Assembly (NCBI RefSeq): GCF_013201605.1
Contig: NZ_CP053848.1
Coordinates: 496,001 to 560,000 of the forward strand
Reading direction: 5' to 3'
Length of the DNA stretch: 64,000 bases
Origin: Campylobacter ornithocola
Lineage (GTDB): Bacteria > Campylobacterota > Campylobacteria > Campylobacterales > Campylobacteraceae
Under the pieces are notes generated by a model, which made no database searches, had not been told where the DNA came from, and worked only from the letters and a program-made list of their open reading frames with translations. How positions within the stretch are numbered: position 1 is the stretch's first letter; the number at the start of each line of letters is the position of its first letter. Below, piece after piece: positions 1 through 7,215 of this stretch. Made by a program: the position numbers and the translations under genes.

Positions 1-1
1 T

Positions 2-808
2 AAAGGGGTGATTATTGCGCAAAGCTATGAAGAAGCTCTAGAGGCTACTAAAAATATGCTTAGCGGTGAAAGTTTTGGCGAAGCTGGAAAAATTGTTGTT
101 ATTGAAGAATATCTTGATGGTTTTGAATTAAGTGTGTTTGCAGTTTGTGATGGAAATGATTTTATATTATTACCTGCTGCACAAGATCACAAAAGATTGT
201 TAGATAACGATAAAGGTCCGAATACTGGTGGTATGGGAGCCTATGCTCCAAGTACTTTAGCAAGTAAGAATTTGCTAGAACAAGTTAAAAAAGATATTGT
301 AGCACCAACTCTTAAAGGTATGAAAGAAGAGGGAGCTGAATTTGTTGGTGTATTGTTTATAGGTTTAATGGTTGTAAATAACAAGCCTTATGTTTTAGAA
401 TACAATGTGCGTTTTGGCGATCCTGAATGTGAGGTATTAATGCCTTTAATAGAAAATCCTTTGGATTTATTTTTAGCATGTGTAAATAAAAATCTTGCAG
501 ATACTCATATAAAAATTAAAAAAGAATTTGCTGTGGGTGTGGTATGTGCAAGTAAAAACTATCCTTATAAAGACTCACCAAAAGCTTTAATTGATATAGA
601 TAATATTCCGCAAAATTCTCATATTTCTTATGCTGGTGTAAGTTTGGAAGATGATAAGTTATATGCTAGTGGTGGTCGCGTATTGGTTTGTGTGGGAACC
701 GGTAAAAGCATTGAGGAAGCCCAAAAAAACGCTTATTTGCTTTGTGAAAATGTCCATTTTAAAGGAAAACAATACAGAAAAGATATTGCCTTTCAGGTCC
801 TTAAATGA
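2..808 (+). CDS. purD: phosphoribosylamine-glycine ligase (GAR synthetase), 5' end outside window
   Basis: PurD joins phosphoribosylamine and glycine with ATP to make GAR, the second step of purine synthesis, in the cytosol. The frame is open from base 2, so the gene continues upstream of the window. About 268 residues are present and roughly the first 150 of a normal 415-430 residue PurD are missing. Seen: the ATP-grasp block with [12 protein letters not shown] and the metal/ATP-binding [10 protein letters not shown] stretch, then the C-terminal domain with [12 protein letters not shown]. The GTG at base 8 is internal, not a start. The stop overlaps the ATG of the next gene (ATGA), so the two are probably cotranscribed. 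Identification is secure. Confidence 0.95.
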   Translation, partial: KGVIIAQSYEEALEATKNMLSGESFGEAGKIVVIEEYLDGFELSVFAVCDGNDFILLPAAQDHKRLLDNDKGPNTGGMGAYAPSTLASKNLLEQVKKDIVAPTLKGMKEEGAEFVGVLFIGLMVVNNKPYVLEYNVRFGDPECEVLMPLIENPLDLFLACVNKNLADTHIKIKKEFAVGVVCASKNYPYKDSPKALIDIDNIPQNSHISYAGVSLEDDKLYASGGRVLVCVGTGKSIEEAQKNAYLLCENVHFKGKQYRKDIAFQVLK

Positions 809-1263
809 ACACCAATCAAGAATTATTTGATAAACTAGAAAAAGAAGAGTTAAAAATAGCAAGTTTTAAAAAAAGATTTTTAGCTTATATTGTTGATAGT
901 TTTGTAATTTTGGCTATTGTAAGTGTTATTTTATTTGATAAAATTAATTCCATGCAAACTTATGATGAAATTCATAATATTTTAATGCGTTTTGCTGGTG
1001 GAATTTTGATTTTGCAGTTTGTATACCATAGTTTGTTTACTTATTTATATGGTGCAACTTTGGGAAAAATGCTTTTGAAGATTATGGTGATTGATCAAGA
1101 ATTATTAGATAAGCCAAATTTAATCCAAAGCGTTTTAAGAGCAAGTGTAAGGCAAGTTAGTGATATGCTGTATGGTTTAGGATTTGCTTGGGCATTGAGT
1201 AATATTGTTTTGAAAACTTGGCATGATTATGTAGCTAAAACAGTGGTGATAGACCTTGCGTAA
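805..1263 (+). CDS. RDD-family inner membrane protein
   Basis: A 152-residue integral membrane protein of the RDD family, whose biochemical role is unclear in most bacteria. Seen: the N-terminal [13 protein letters not shown] segment, with the Arg and Asp that give the family its name, followed by a hydrophobic stretch near residues 28-45. A second hydrophobic segment lies near 65-82, with [16 protein letters not shown] after it, which is typical of RDD proteins. The start overlaps the purD stop by 4 bases and the end overlaps the lptD start by 8 bases, so it sits inside a tight operon with an envelope-assembly gene. No specific function is proposed. Confidence 0.78.
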   Translation: MNTNQELFDKLEKEELKIASFKKRFLAYIVDSFVILAIVSVILFDKINSMQTYDEIHNILMRFAGGILILQFVYHSLFTYLYGATLGKMLLKIMVIDQELLDKPNLIQSVLRASVRQVSDMLYGLGFAWALSNIVLKTWHDYVAKTVVIDLA

Positions 1264-3289
1264 ATTATTATTTTCTTTAACTTGTGTAGGAAGCTTATAT
1301 GCTTCTAAGGTGGATATTTATGCTTTAGATGTTGTAAAAAAAAATGATATTATAGAAGCCAAAAACAATGTAGTTGTAGTGTCTGATTTATATTTGATTA
1401 CTGCCAATGAAGCTAAATTTGATGAATCAACAAAAGACTTAGAGCTCTTTGGGGATGTCAATATTTTAAGAGGTCAAAAAGAAAGAACTAATTCTACCTA
1501 TACTAAAATTAATCTTAAAGATAATACTACTGCTTTTAAAAATTTATTTTTCTCAAATAATGATTTAGAAGTTTGGTTGCAATGCCATCAAGCTAATTTT
1601 GATGATAAATTTGTTGTAACGGAAAAATCTGTTGTATCTAGTTGTAATGTGGAAAATCCTGATTGGGAAATTCGCTTTGATGAGGGTAAGTTAAACAAAG
1701 AAAATAATTTTTTGCATCTTTATAATGCAAGATTATATGTAAAAAACACTCCTGTGATGTATTTGCCTTATTTTGGCTTTAGTGTAGATACTAAAAGAAA
1801 AAGTGGTTTATTAATCCCCCAAGTAGTTTTTAAACAAAGCGAGGGTTTATATTATAATCAACCAATTTATTATGTTATTGGCGATAATGCAGATATACAA
1901 TTTGAGCCTCAAATTAGAACTAAAAGAGGTTATGGGTTATATTCAACTTTAAGGTTTATTGACAGTCCTTATTCTCAAGGGGAGATTAGCGGTGGTATCT
2001 TTGGAGAAAAATCAAGCTATAAAAGAGAGGAAAATTTAAAAAATAAAGAACATTATGGTTTGGAAGTTAAATATTCAAGTGAAGCTTTGTTTAAAAGTCT
2101 TTTAAACGAAGAATTTCAAGAGGGTTTGTGGATTGATGCTACTTATTTGAATGATGTAGATTATATAAATTTAAGTTCTAATGCTAAAACGGAAGCTTCT
2201 TTAGTTACTTCAAAAATAAATTATTTTTTATCAGATGATGATAATTACTATGGAGCTTATGCAAAATATTATATCGACACTTCCAAAATTAGTAATAAAG
2301 ATACTCTACAAGAATACCCATCCTTTCAATATCATAGATATTTAAATGGTTTTTTTGATAATTATATACAATATAGTCTAGATACTTCTTTTCATAGATA
2401 TTATAGACATACAGGTATTTATGCTAAAACCTTAGACTTTGATTTGCCTTTGATTTATCACACGAGTTTTTTGGATGATTTTTTAAATTTTACTTTTACA
2501 GAGAGAATATATGCAAATTTTGTAGATTATTCAAACACAGATTCTAAAAACCACGAGCATTTGTTTCAAAATTCTCATACTTTTTCTTTGTATACAGATC
2601 TTTCAAAGCCATATGAAAATTTTTATCATACTCTATATTTAGGAGCTAATTATTTTATACCCGGGGCTAAGTCGGGTGAGATTACTGAGGATTTTATAGA
2701 ATTAAAAGATGATCCTGAGCAGTTTAATTTTTCAATGTATCAGTATTTTTATAATACTTTAGGCAAAAAAAAGTTATACCATAGCTTAAAAACTAAATAT
2801 TTTACTAAGCAAGAAAAATTTGGTGGTTTTGACAATGTTATAGAATATTTTTATAATGACTATATAAGTTTAAGAAATGAAGCAGAGTATTCAGGTGTAG
2901 ATGAGCGGTTTGATAAAGTGTTTAGTGAAGCCTTGTTTGATTATGGTGAATGGAAAGTTAGCTTAAATCATGCTTATAGAATTTATGAAAATGAGAAATA
3001 TAATTTTTTAGGAACTAAAGCTCAGTATAATATAAATACTAATTATCAAATATTTGGTGGCTTATGGTTTGACTTAAATAAAAATCCAGAAAAATGGGAG
3101 ATAGGATATACTTACCAAAGAAAATGTTGGAATTATTCTTTGATGTATCGCAAAGATATTTCACCTAAACTTACTAGTGGTGGTATTAGCGCAAAAGATC
3201 AAAGTGGAGTATATTTTATGTTTAATTTTTATCCTTTGGGTGGAGTTTCTTATGATTTTTCTTTAGAAGAAAATGAAAGGTCCATATGA
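1256..3289 (+). CDS. lptD: LPS-assembly outer membrane protein LptD
   Basis: LptD is the outer-membrane barrel that, with LptE, inserts lipopolysaccharide or lipooligosaccharide into the outer leaflet. The 677-residue product has a signal peptide ([16 protein letters not shown], cut near residue 16). An OstA-type beta-taco domain follows (roughly 18-130: alternating strands such as NNVVVVSDLYLITANEAKF), then the conserved block with LPYFGFSVDTKRKSGLLIP near 170-188, and a long aromatic-rich barrel. Three cysteines are visible in the mature part (CHQANF, SSCNVE, KCWNYS), fewer than the four of the E. coli protein. The start is TTG, inside the end of the preceding gene. The stop overlaps the next gene. 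Likely essential. Confidence 0.92.
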   Translation: MRKLLFSLTCVGSLYASKVDIYALDVVKKNDIIEAKNNVVVVSDLYLITANEAKFDESTKDLELFGDVNILRGQKERTNSTYTKINLKDNTTAFKNLFFSNNDLEVWLQCHQANFDDKFVVTEKSVVSSCNVENPDWEIRFDEGKLNKENNFLHLYNARLYVKNTPVMYLPYFGFSVDTKRKSGLLIPQVVFKQSEGLYYNQPIYYVIGDNADIQFEPQIRTKRGYGLYSTLRFIDSPYSQGEISGGIFGEKSSYKREENLKNKEHYGLEVKYSSEALFKSLLNEEFQEGLWIDATYLNDVDYINLSSNAKTEASLVTSKINYFLSDDDNYYGAYAKYYIDTSKISNKDTLQEYPSFQYHRYLNGFFDNYIQYSLDTSFHRYYRHTGIYAKTLDFDLPLIYHTSFLDDFLNFTFTERIYANFVDYSNTDSKNHEHLFQNSHTFSLYTDLSKPYENFYHTLYLGANYFIPGAKSGEITEDFIELKDDPEQFNFSMYQYFYNTLGKKKLYHSLKTKYFTKQEKFGGFDNVIEYFYNDYISLRNEAEYSGVDERFDKVFSEALFDYGEWKVSLNHAYRIYENEKYNFLGTKAQYNINTNYQIFGGLWFDLNKNPEKWEIGYTYQRKCWNYSLMYRKDISPKLTSGGISAKDQSGVYFMFNFYPLGGVSYDFSLEENERSI

Positions 3290-3945
3290 TGCTTTTTGAA
3301 GATGAAAAAGATGCTCTTGGAAGATTGTATGATATATTGCCATTGAATAAATTAAAAGATTATATTATTATTACACCTTCTTTAAAGTCTATAGTTTTTG
3401 TTGATGCGCTAGCACAAAAATTAGAAATTCCGTATGATTTTTTATTTACAGAACAAATTAAAGCTCCTAATAATGATGAGTGTCAAATAGCTATGATTAG
3501 TGAGACAAAAGAACTCGTTTATAATGAAGCTTTGGTTAAAGCTTTTGATATAAGTTTAGATTATATTTATGGTGAAGCAAATAGAACCTATGAAGAAAAA
3601 ATTTTAAAAAATGTATATCGTTATAGAAAGGGAAATCTTTTAAAAGGATTAAAAGGAAAAAATATTTTAATGTTGCACGAGGGTTGTGAAAGTGGGATCA
3701 CTGCTTCTTCGTGTATTAAAAGCCTATTAAAAGAAGAAGTAAATAGTATTATCTATGCTACTGCTTTAATACCAAGTGATGTGTATGATTATATTAGTAT
3801 TTTTGTGGATGAGGTTTATTGTGTGCAAAAGATTGATCATTTTATAGACATTGAATTTTATTTTAAAAATAAAACTACTTTGCAAGCTCATGAAATTTTA
3901 GATGTTTTGGAAGAAAGTAAATATTATCTTCCTTTAAAAAAATAA
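3286..3945 (+). CDS. phosphoribosyltransferase-like protein
   Basis: A 219-residue cytosolic protein. I recognise a type I phosphoribosyltransferase-like fold from the order of elements: a strand, IIITPSLKSIVFVDALAQKL, and later KNILMLHEGCESGITASS at about residues 125-142, in the position of the PRPP-binding loop. In active enzymes that loop carries two adjacent acidic residues (for example VDDGIATG). Here they appear as His-Glu, so catalysis is uncertain. Campylobacter genomes carry a similar gene next to pnp. It overlaps the lptD stop by 4 bases, and its own stop lies inside a perfect 20-bp hairpin. Function unknown beyond the fold, and the fold call itself is moderate. Confidence 0.6.
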   Translation: MMLFEDEKDALGRLYDILPLNKLKDYIIITPSLKSIVFVDALAQKLEIPYDFLFTEQIKAPNNDECQIAMISETKELVYNEALVKAFDISLDYIYGEANRTYEEKILKNVYRYRKGNLLKGLKGKNILMLHEGCESGITASSCIKSLLKEEVNSIIYATALIPSDVYDYISIFVDEVYCVQKIDHFIDIEFYFKNKTTLQAHEILDVLEESKYYLPLKK

Positions 3946-3985
3946 ATTTATATCTAAGCAATAAGTTGCTTAGATATAAATTTAT
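3942..3985 (+). terminator. 20-bp perfect inverted repeat over the stop codon
   Basis: ATAAATTTATATCTAAGCAA at 3942-3961 is followed by a 4-base loop (TAAG) and its exact reverse complement at 3966-3985. The left arm contains the TAA stop of the preceding gene. The stem is long but AT-rich and no T-run follows, so it may act as a terminator, as an mRNA 3'-end stabiliser, or both. Confidence 0.55.
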
Positions 3986-3987
3986 AG

Positions 3988-4056
3988 TAGACAAAATAAA
4001 AACAGGCTTTTTAAGTTTTAATTTTAAAATTTAAAAAGCTTATTTGGTTTTGTCTA
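3988..4056 (+). promoter_or_regulatory. large dyad in the pnp leader
   Basis: An outer 9-bp stem pairs TAGACAAAA (3988-3996) with TTTTGTCTA (4048-4056). Inside it a 14-bp stem (4007-4020 with 4025-4038, one G-U pair) closes on a 4-base loop. The whole dyad ends 23 bases before the pnp start. In E. coli a leader hairpin of pnp is cut by RNase III and then used by PNPase for autoregulation. That this dyad does the same is inference from its position and shape only. It could instead be a terminator of the lptD operon, but no T-run follows. Confidence 0.45.
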
Positions 4057-4079
4057 TGATAAAAAATAAAGGAAAAATC

Positions 4080-6188
4080 ATGCGACATGAAGTAAATATT
4101 AACAATCATCTTGAAATATTTGATACCGATAAAGTAGCAAAGCAAGCAGCAGGTGCGGTTTTAATGCAAGAAAAAAATGCTATAGTTTTAGCAACTGTGG
4201 CTAGAGAAGAAAAAATAGTAGAGGAAGATTTTTTACCTCTTACAGTACAATATATAGAAAAAGCTTATGCAGCAGGTAAGATTCCAGGTGGTTATGTAAA
4301 AAGAGAAACTAAACCAGGAGATAATGAAACACTAAGTGCAAGAATCATAGATAGAAGTTTAAGACCTCTTTTTCCAAAAGGTTATGCTTATCCCACTCAA
4401 ATTGTAGTTATGGTGCTTTCTGCTGACCCTGAAGTAGATTTACAAGTAATGAGCCTAAATGCTGCAAGTATTGCACTGTATTTAAGTGATATTCCTATTA
4501 AGGCGCCAGTTTGTGGTGTAAGGGTTGGTCGTATAAACAATGAATTTATTTTAAATCCAAGCAATAGTGAATTAAAAAATAGTACTTTAGATCTTTATGT
4601 AGCTGGTGTTAAAGATGAGCTTTTAATGATAGAAATGAGGGCTTTGGCAAATAAGCAAAACAATCAACACTATATGAACGAACTTAGCGAAGATGATACT
4701 TTAAAAGCTTTAGATTTTGCAAGCAATGCAATCTTGCGTGGTTCTAATGAGTATGAAAAAGTATTTGCTGCTTATAGAAAAAATTCCAAACTTGATTTCA
4801 AGGTAGAATTAGATCATACTCAAATTATTGATTATATTAAAAATACTTATATGGCAAAACTTAAAATCGCTATCAATCAAATGGCAAAAAGCGAAAGGGC
4901 GAGTGAAATTTTACAAATAGCAAAAGAGATTGAAAGTGAAACCGTAACTGTTGAAAATGAATGGAAATTTGAAGATATTGAAAAAGCTTTATTGGTATGC
5001 AAACGAGAACTTATCAGAAGTCAAATTATTAATGAAAATAAAAGAGCAGATGGTAGAGGCTTAAAAGATGTTAGAAGGATAGATATAGAAACAAATATCT
5101 TGCCAAGTGCTCATGGATCTTGTCTTTTCACTAGAGGTCAAACTCAAGCTTTGGTTGTTGCAACTTTAGGTAGTGATAGCGACGCACAGATGTCAGATTT
5201 TTTAACAGAAAAAAATCCAATTTGTGAAAAATTTATGGTTAATTATAACTTTCCGGGTTTTTCTGTAGGAGAGGCTAGTCCTATAAAAGCTCCAGGTAGA
5301 AGAGAACTTGGTCATGGAAATTTAGCAAAAAGAGCTTTATATCCTAGTATAGATGTAGATCATGCTCATACCATTCGCTTAGTTTCTGAAATTTTAGAAA
5401 GTAATGGATCTAGCTCTATGGCTACTGTTTGCGGTGGCTCTTTAGCTTTAAGGGCTGCAGGGGTAAAAAGTGAAAAGCTTGTTGCAGGTGTAGCAATGGG
5501 ACTTGTTTTTGAAGATGAAAAATATGCCATCTTAACTGATATCATGGGGCTTGAGGATCATGATGGAGATATGGATTTTAAAGTTGCTGGAAGTTATGAT
5601 GGAATTACTGCTTTGCAAATGGATATAAAATTAGGTGGTATAGAACAACAGGTTTTAAAAGAAGCTTTATATCAAGCAAAGGAAGCTAGGGAACATATTT
5701 TAAAGTTAATGGAAGAAGCTAATCAAAATATTGTTGTAAACGAAGCTATTTTGCCAAAGATTGAAATTTTTAATGTAGATCCAAATAAAATTCCTGATAT
5801 CATTGGACAAGGTGGCAAAACTATAAAAGAAATTATAGAGAAATTTGAAGTAAATATTGATTTAGATAGAGAAAAAGGTGAGGTTAAAATAGCAGGGCTT
5901 AATCAAGAATTAATCTGTCAAAGTAAAGAATATATACTAAATCTGCTTCACTCAAAAATTTCTAGTAAAAAACGTGATAAGAAAGAAATGCCTAAATTTA
6001 ATGTTGGAGAAGAATTTATAGGTAGGGTTCAAAAAGTTGTTGAATTTGGTGTTTTTGTGGAGCTTAAGGATGGAGTAGATGGTCTTTTGCATAATTCTAA
6101 AATCAAAGAAAAATTAGAAGTAGGTAGTGAGATTAAAGTTAAAGTCGCTGAAATAAAAAATGGAAAAGTAGCTTTAGATTTATTTTGA
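4080..6188 (+). CDS. pnp: polyribonucleotide nucleotidyltransferase (PNPase)
   Basis: PNPase degrades RNA 3' to 5' by phosphorolysis and is a core RNA-decay enzyme. From the ATG at 4080 the product is 702 residues. Two RNase PH-like domains are visible: the first with [20 protein letters not shown], the second from [12 protein letters not shown] to the catalytic [19 protein letters not shown] domain follows ([21 protein letters not shown] loop), then a C-terminal S1 domain ([20 protein letters not shown]). I chose 4080 over the upstream in-frame codons at 4044 and 4056 because AAAGGAAA lies just before it and those earlier codons fall in or at the edge of the leader dyad. It is followed by a strong terminator. 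Length and motifs are normal. Confidence 0.97.
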   Translation: MRHEVNINNHLEIFDTDKVAKQAAGAVLMQEKNAIVLATVAREEKIVEEDFLPLTVQYIEKAYAAGKIPGGYVKRETKPGDNETLSARIIDRSLRPLFPKGYAYPTQIVVMVLSADPEVDLQVMSLNAASIALYLSDIPIKAPVCGVRVGRINNEFILNPSNSELKNSTLDLYVAGVKDELLMIEMRALANKQNNQHYMNELSEDDTLKALDFASNAILRGSNEYEKVFAAYRKNSKLDFKVELDHTQIIDYIKNTYMAKLKIAINQMAKSERASEILQIAKEIESETVTVENEWKFEDIEKALLVCKRELIRSQIINENKRADGRGLKDVRRIDIETNILPSAHGSCLFTRGQTQALVVATLGSDSDAQMSDFLTEKNPICEKFMVNYNFPGFSVGEASPIKAPGRRELGHGNLAKRALYPSIDVDHAHTIRLVSEILESNGSSSMATVCGGSLALRAAGVKSEKLVAGVAMGLVFEDEKYAILTDIMGLEDHDGDMDFKVAGSYDGITALQMDIKLGGIEQQVLKEALYQAKEAREHILKLMEEANQNIVVNEAILPKIEIFNVDPNKIPDIIGQGGKTIKEIIEKFEVNIDLDREKGEVKIAGLNQELICQSKEYILNLLHSKISSKKRDKKEMPKFNVGEEFIGRVQKVVEFGVFVELKDGVDGLLHNSKIKEKLEVGSEIKVKVAEIKNGKVALDLF

Positions 6189-6225
6189 AATTAGGCATAA
6201 CAAAAATGCCTAATTTTTAATTTTT
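6188..6225 (+). terminator. rho-independent terminator after pnp
   Basis: An 11-bp stem pairs AAATTAGGCAT (6188-6198) with ATGCCTAATTT (6206-6216) around a 7-base loop, followed by TTTAATTTTT. It sits directly after the pnp stop. Confidence 0.8.
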
Positions 6226-6229
6226 AATC

Positions 6230-6258
6230 TTGACAAAAAAACATTCTTTTGGCATAAT
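6230..6258 (+). promoter_or_regulatory. sigma-70 promoter of the tRNA cluster
   Basis: TTGACA at 6230-6235 and CATAAT at 6253-6258, spaced 17 bases, end 14 bases before the first tRNA-Lys. A good -35 box is unusual in Campylobacter, where most promoters rely on the -10 box, and fits a strong stable-RNA promoter. The tRNA-Asn gene at 33 kb has the same arrangement. Confidence 0.78.
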
Positions 6259-6272
6259 TTCATTTTTTGATT

Positions 6273-6348
6273 GTCTCGTTAGCTCAGCCGGTAGAGCATC
6301 TCCCTTTTAAGGAGGGGGCCGTTGGTTCGAATCCAACACGGGACACCA
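6273..6348 (+). tRNA. tRNA-Lys (UUU), copy 1
   Basis: 76 bases with a full cloverleaf: acceptor GTCTCGT/ACGGGAC, D arm GCTC/GAGC, anticodon loop CTTTTAA giving UUU, T arm GTTGG/CCAAC, encoded CCA. First gene of the cluster. Identical to the copies at 6530 and 6787. Confidence 0.97.
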
Positions 6349-6361
6349 CTAAAACTTTTTT

Positions 6362-6437
6362 GGTCGCTTAGCTCAGTTGGTAGAGCGCCACCCTTACAAG
6401 GTGGATGTCATAAGTTCGAGTCTTATAGCGACCACCA
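6362..6437 (+). tRNA. tRNA-Val (UAC), copy 1
   Basis: 76 bases with acceptor GGTCGCT/AGCGACC, anticodon stem CCACC/GGTGG, loop CTTACAA giving UAC, and encoded CCA. It lies 13 bases after tRNA-Lys. Identical to the copy at 6619. Confidence 0.97.
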
Positions 6438-6450
6438 TTCTTTTTAATGT

Positions 6451-6527
6451 GCGGCGGTAGTTCAGCTGGTTAGAATATCGGCCTGTCACGCCGGAGGTCG
6501 CGGGTTCGAGCCCCGTCCGCCGCGCCA
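6451..6527 (+). tRNA. tRNA-Asp (GUC), copy 1
   Basis: 77 bases with acceptor GCGGCGG/CCGCCGC, anticodon loop CTGTCAC giving GUC, discriminator G and encoded CCA. Only 2 bases separate it from the next tRNA-Lys, which is the duplication joint. Confidence 0.97.
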
Positions 6528-6529
6528 TT

Positions 6530-6605
6530 GTCTCGTTAGCTCAGCCGGTAGAGCATCTCCCTTTTAAGGAGGGGGCCGTTGGTTCGAATCCAACACGGGA
6601 CACCA
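6530..6605 (+). tRNA. tRNA-Lys (UUU), copy 2
   Basis: Identical in all 76 bases to the gene at 6273. It opens the second 257-base unit. Confidence 0.97.
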
Positions 6606-6618
6606 CTAAAACTTTTTT

Positions 6619-6694
6619 GGTCGCTTAGCTCAGTTGGTAGAGCGCCACCCTTACAAGGTGGATGTCATAAGTTCGAGTCTTATAGCGACCACCA
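6619..6694 (+). tRNA. tRNA-Val (UAC), copy 2
   Basis: Identical to the gene at 6362, including both flanking spacers. Confidence 0.97.
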
Positions 6695-6707
6695 TTCTTT
6701 TTAATGT

Positions 6708-6784
6708 GCGGCGGTAGTTCAGCTGGTTAGAATATCGGCCTGTCACGCCGGAGGTCGCGGGTTCGAGCCCCGTCCGCCGCGCCA
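6708..6784 (+). tRNA. tRNA-Asp (GUC), copy 2
   Basis: Identical to the gene at 6451, with the same 2-base joint to the following tRNA-Lys. Confidence 0.97.
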
Positions 6785-6786
6785 TT

Positions 6787-6862
6787 GTCTCGTTAGCTCA
6801 GCCGGTAGAGCATCTCCCTTTTAAGGAGGGGGCCGTTGGTTCGAATCCAACACGGGACACCA
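6787..6862 (+). tRNA. tRNA-Lys (UUU), copy 3
   Basis: Third identical tRNA-Lys. After its CCA the shared spacer lasts only four bases (CTAA) before the sequence turns into the Glu-type tRNA, so the array ends with a partial unit. Confidence 0.97.
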
Positions 6863-6868
6863 CTAATT

Positions 6869-6944
6869 GACCCTTTCGTCTAGTGGCTCAGGACGTCACT
6901 CTCTCTGTGTGATAACAGAGGTTCAAATCCTCTAGGGGTCGCCA
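6869..6944 (+). tRNA. Glu-type tRNA with aberrant anticodon arm (CUC?)
   Basis: 76 bases with encoded CCA and acceptor GACCCTT/AGGGGTC. The D stem keeps U11-A24 and U13-G22, and the variable region is 4 bases (TAAC), both typical of bacterial tRNA-Glu. The anticodon arm is odd: stem TCACT/TGTGA has a T-T mismatch at the loop-closing pair, and the loop CTCTCTG gives anticodon CUC with U at 37 and G at 38, instead of the usual UUC with A37. It may be a rare Glu(CUC) gene, a decaying second gluT copy, or be misread as Arg(UCU) if the loop is shifted by one. That it is a tRNA-like gene is firm; its decoding is not. Confidence 0.75.
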
Positions 6945-7215
6945 TAGATTATTACCTTCGCAATCCTTATTAGTTTATTAAGTGTTATCTTTGTATTTTT
7001 TCAAACCCCCACCTTTCATAAATTCCTATTTCACCATATCCCCCCCCATATTTCTCATTATAAAACTATTTTACTCTTATTTATATTTCAGTTTAAATTT
7101 ATGATTTTGTATTTATAATTTCTAACTTATTAATGAAATATCAGCTAGTTTTTTTATAAATTTACAGCTGTTAGTTAATTAAAGATATTAATATTAATCT
7201 TTGAAAGGATATTTT
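6945..7215. other. intergenic, AT-rich, with a C8 tract
   Basis: No gene found. A run of eight C at 7040-7047 and a CCCCC at 7007-7011 stand out in otherwise very AT-rich DNA. Read on the minus strand from 7058, the C8 tract lies in a small ATG-led frame with an ATGGGGGG start like that of the phase-variable gene on the plus strand. With eight bases the frame stops after 10 codons; with nine it would run for about 25. It may be a remnant of another phase-variable 5' end. The promoter of the downstream gene should lie here, but I cannot place it with confidence. Confidence 0.5.

Larger units (their letters stand above)
6273..6866 (+). repeat. 257-bp tandem duplication of tRNA Lys-Val-Asp
   Basis: Unit 1 (6273-6529) and unit 2 (6530-6786) look identical base for base, spacers included. 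A third partial unit (6787-6866) holds only tRNA-Lys. The period is exactly 257. Perfect identity of the non-coding spacers points to a recent duplication or ongoing gene conversion. A misassembled collapse or expansion is also possible. Confidence 0.92.

Noticed and set aside
6273..6866. CRISPR-like array
   Set aside because: The repeat units are whole tRNA genes; there are no short direct repeats with unique spacers. No CRISPR or cas gene was seen in the window.
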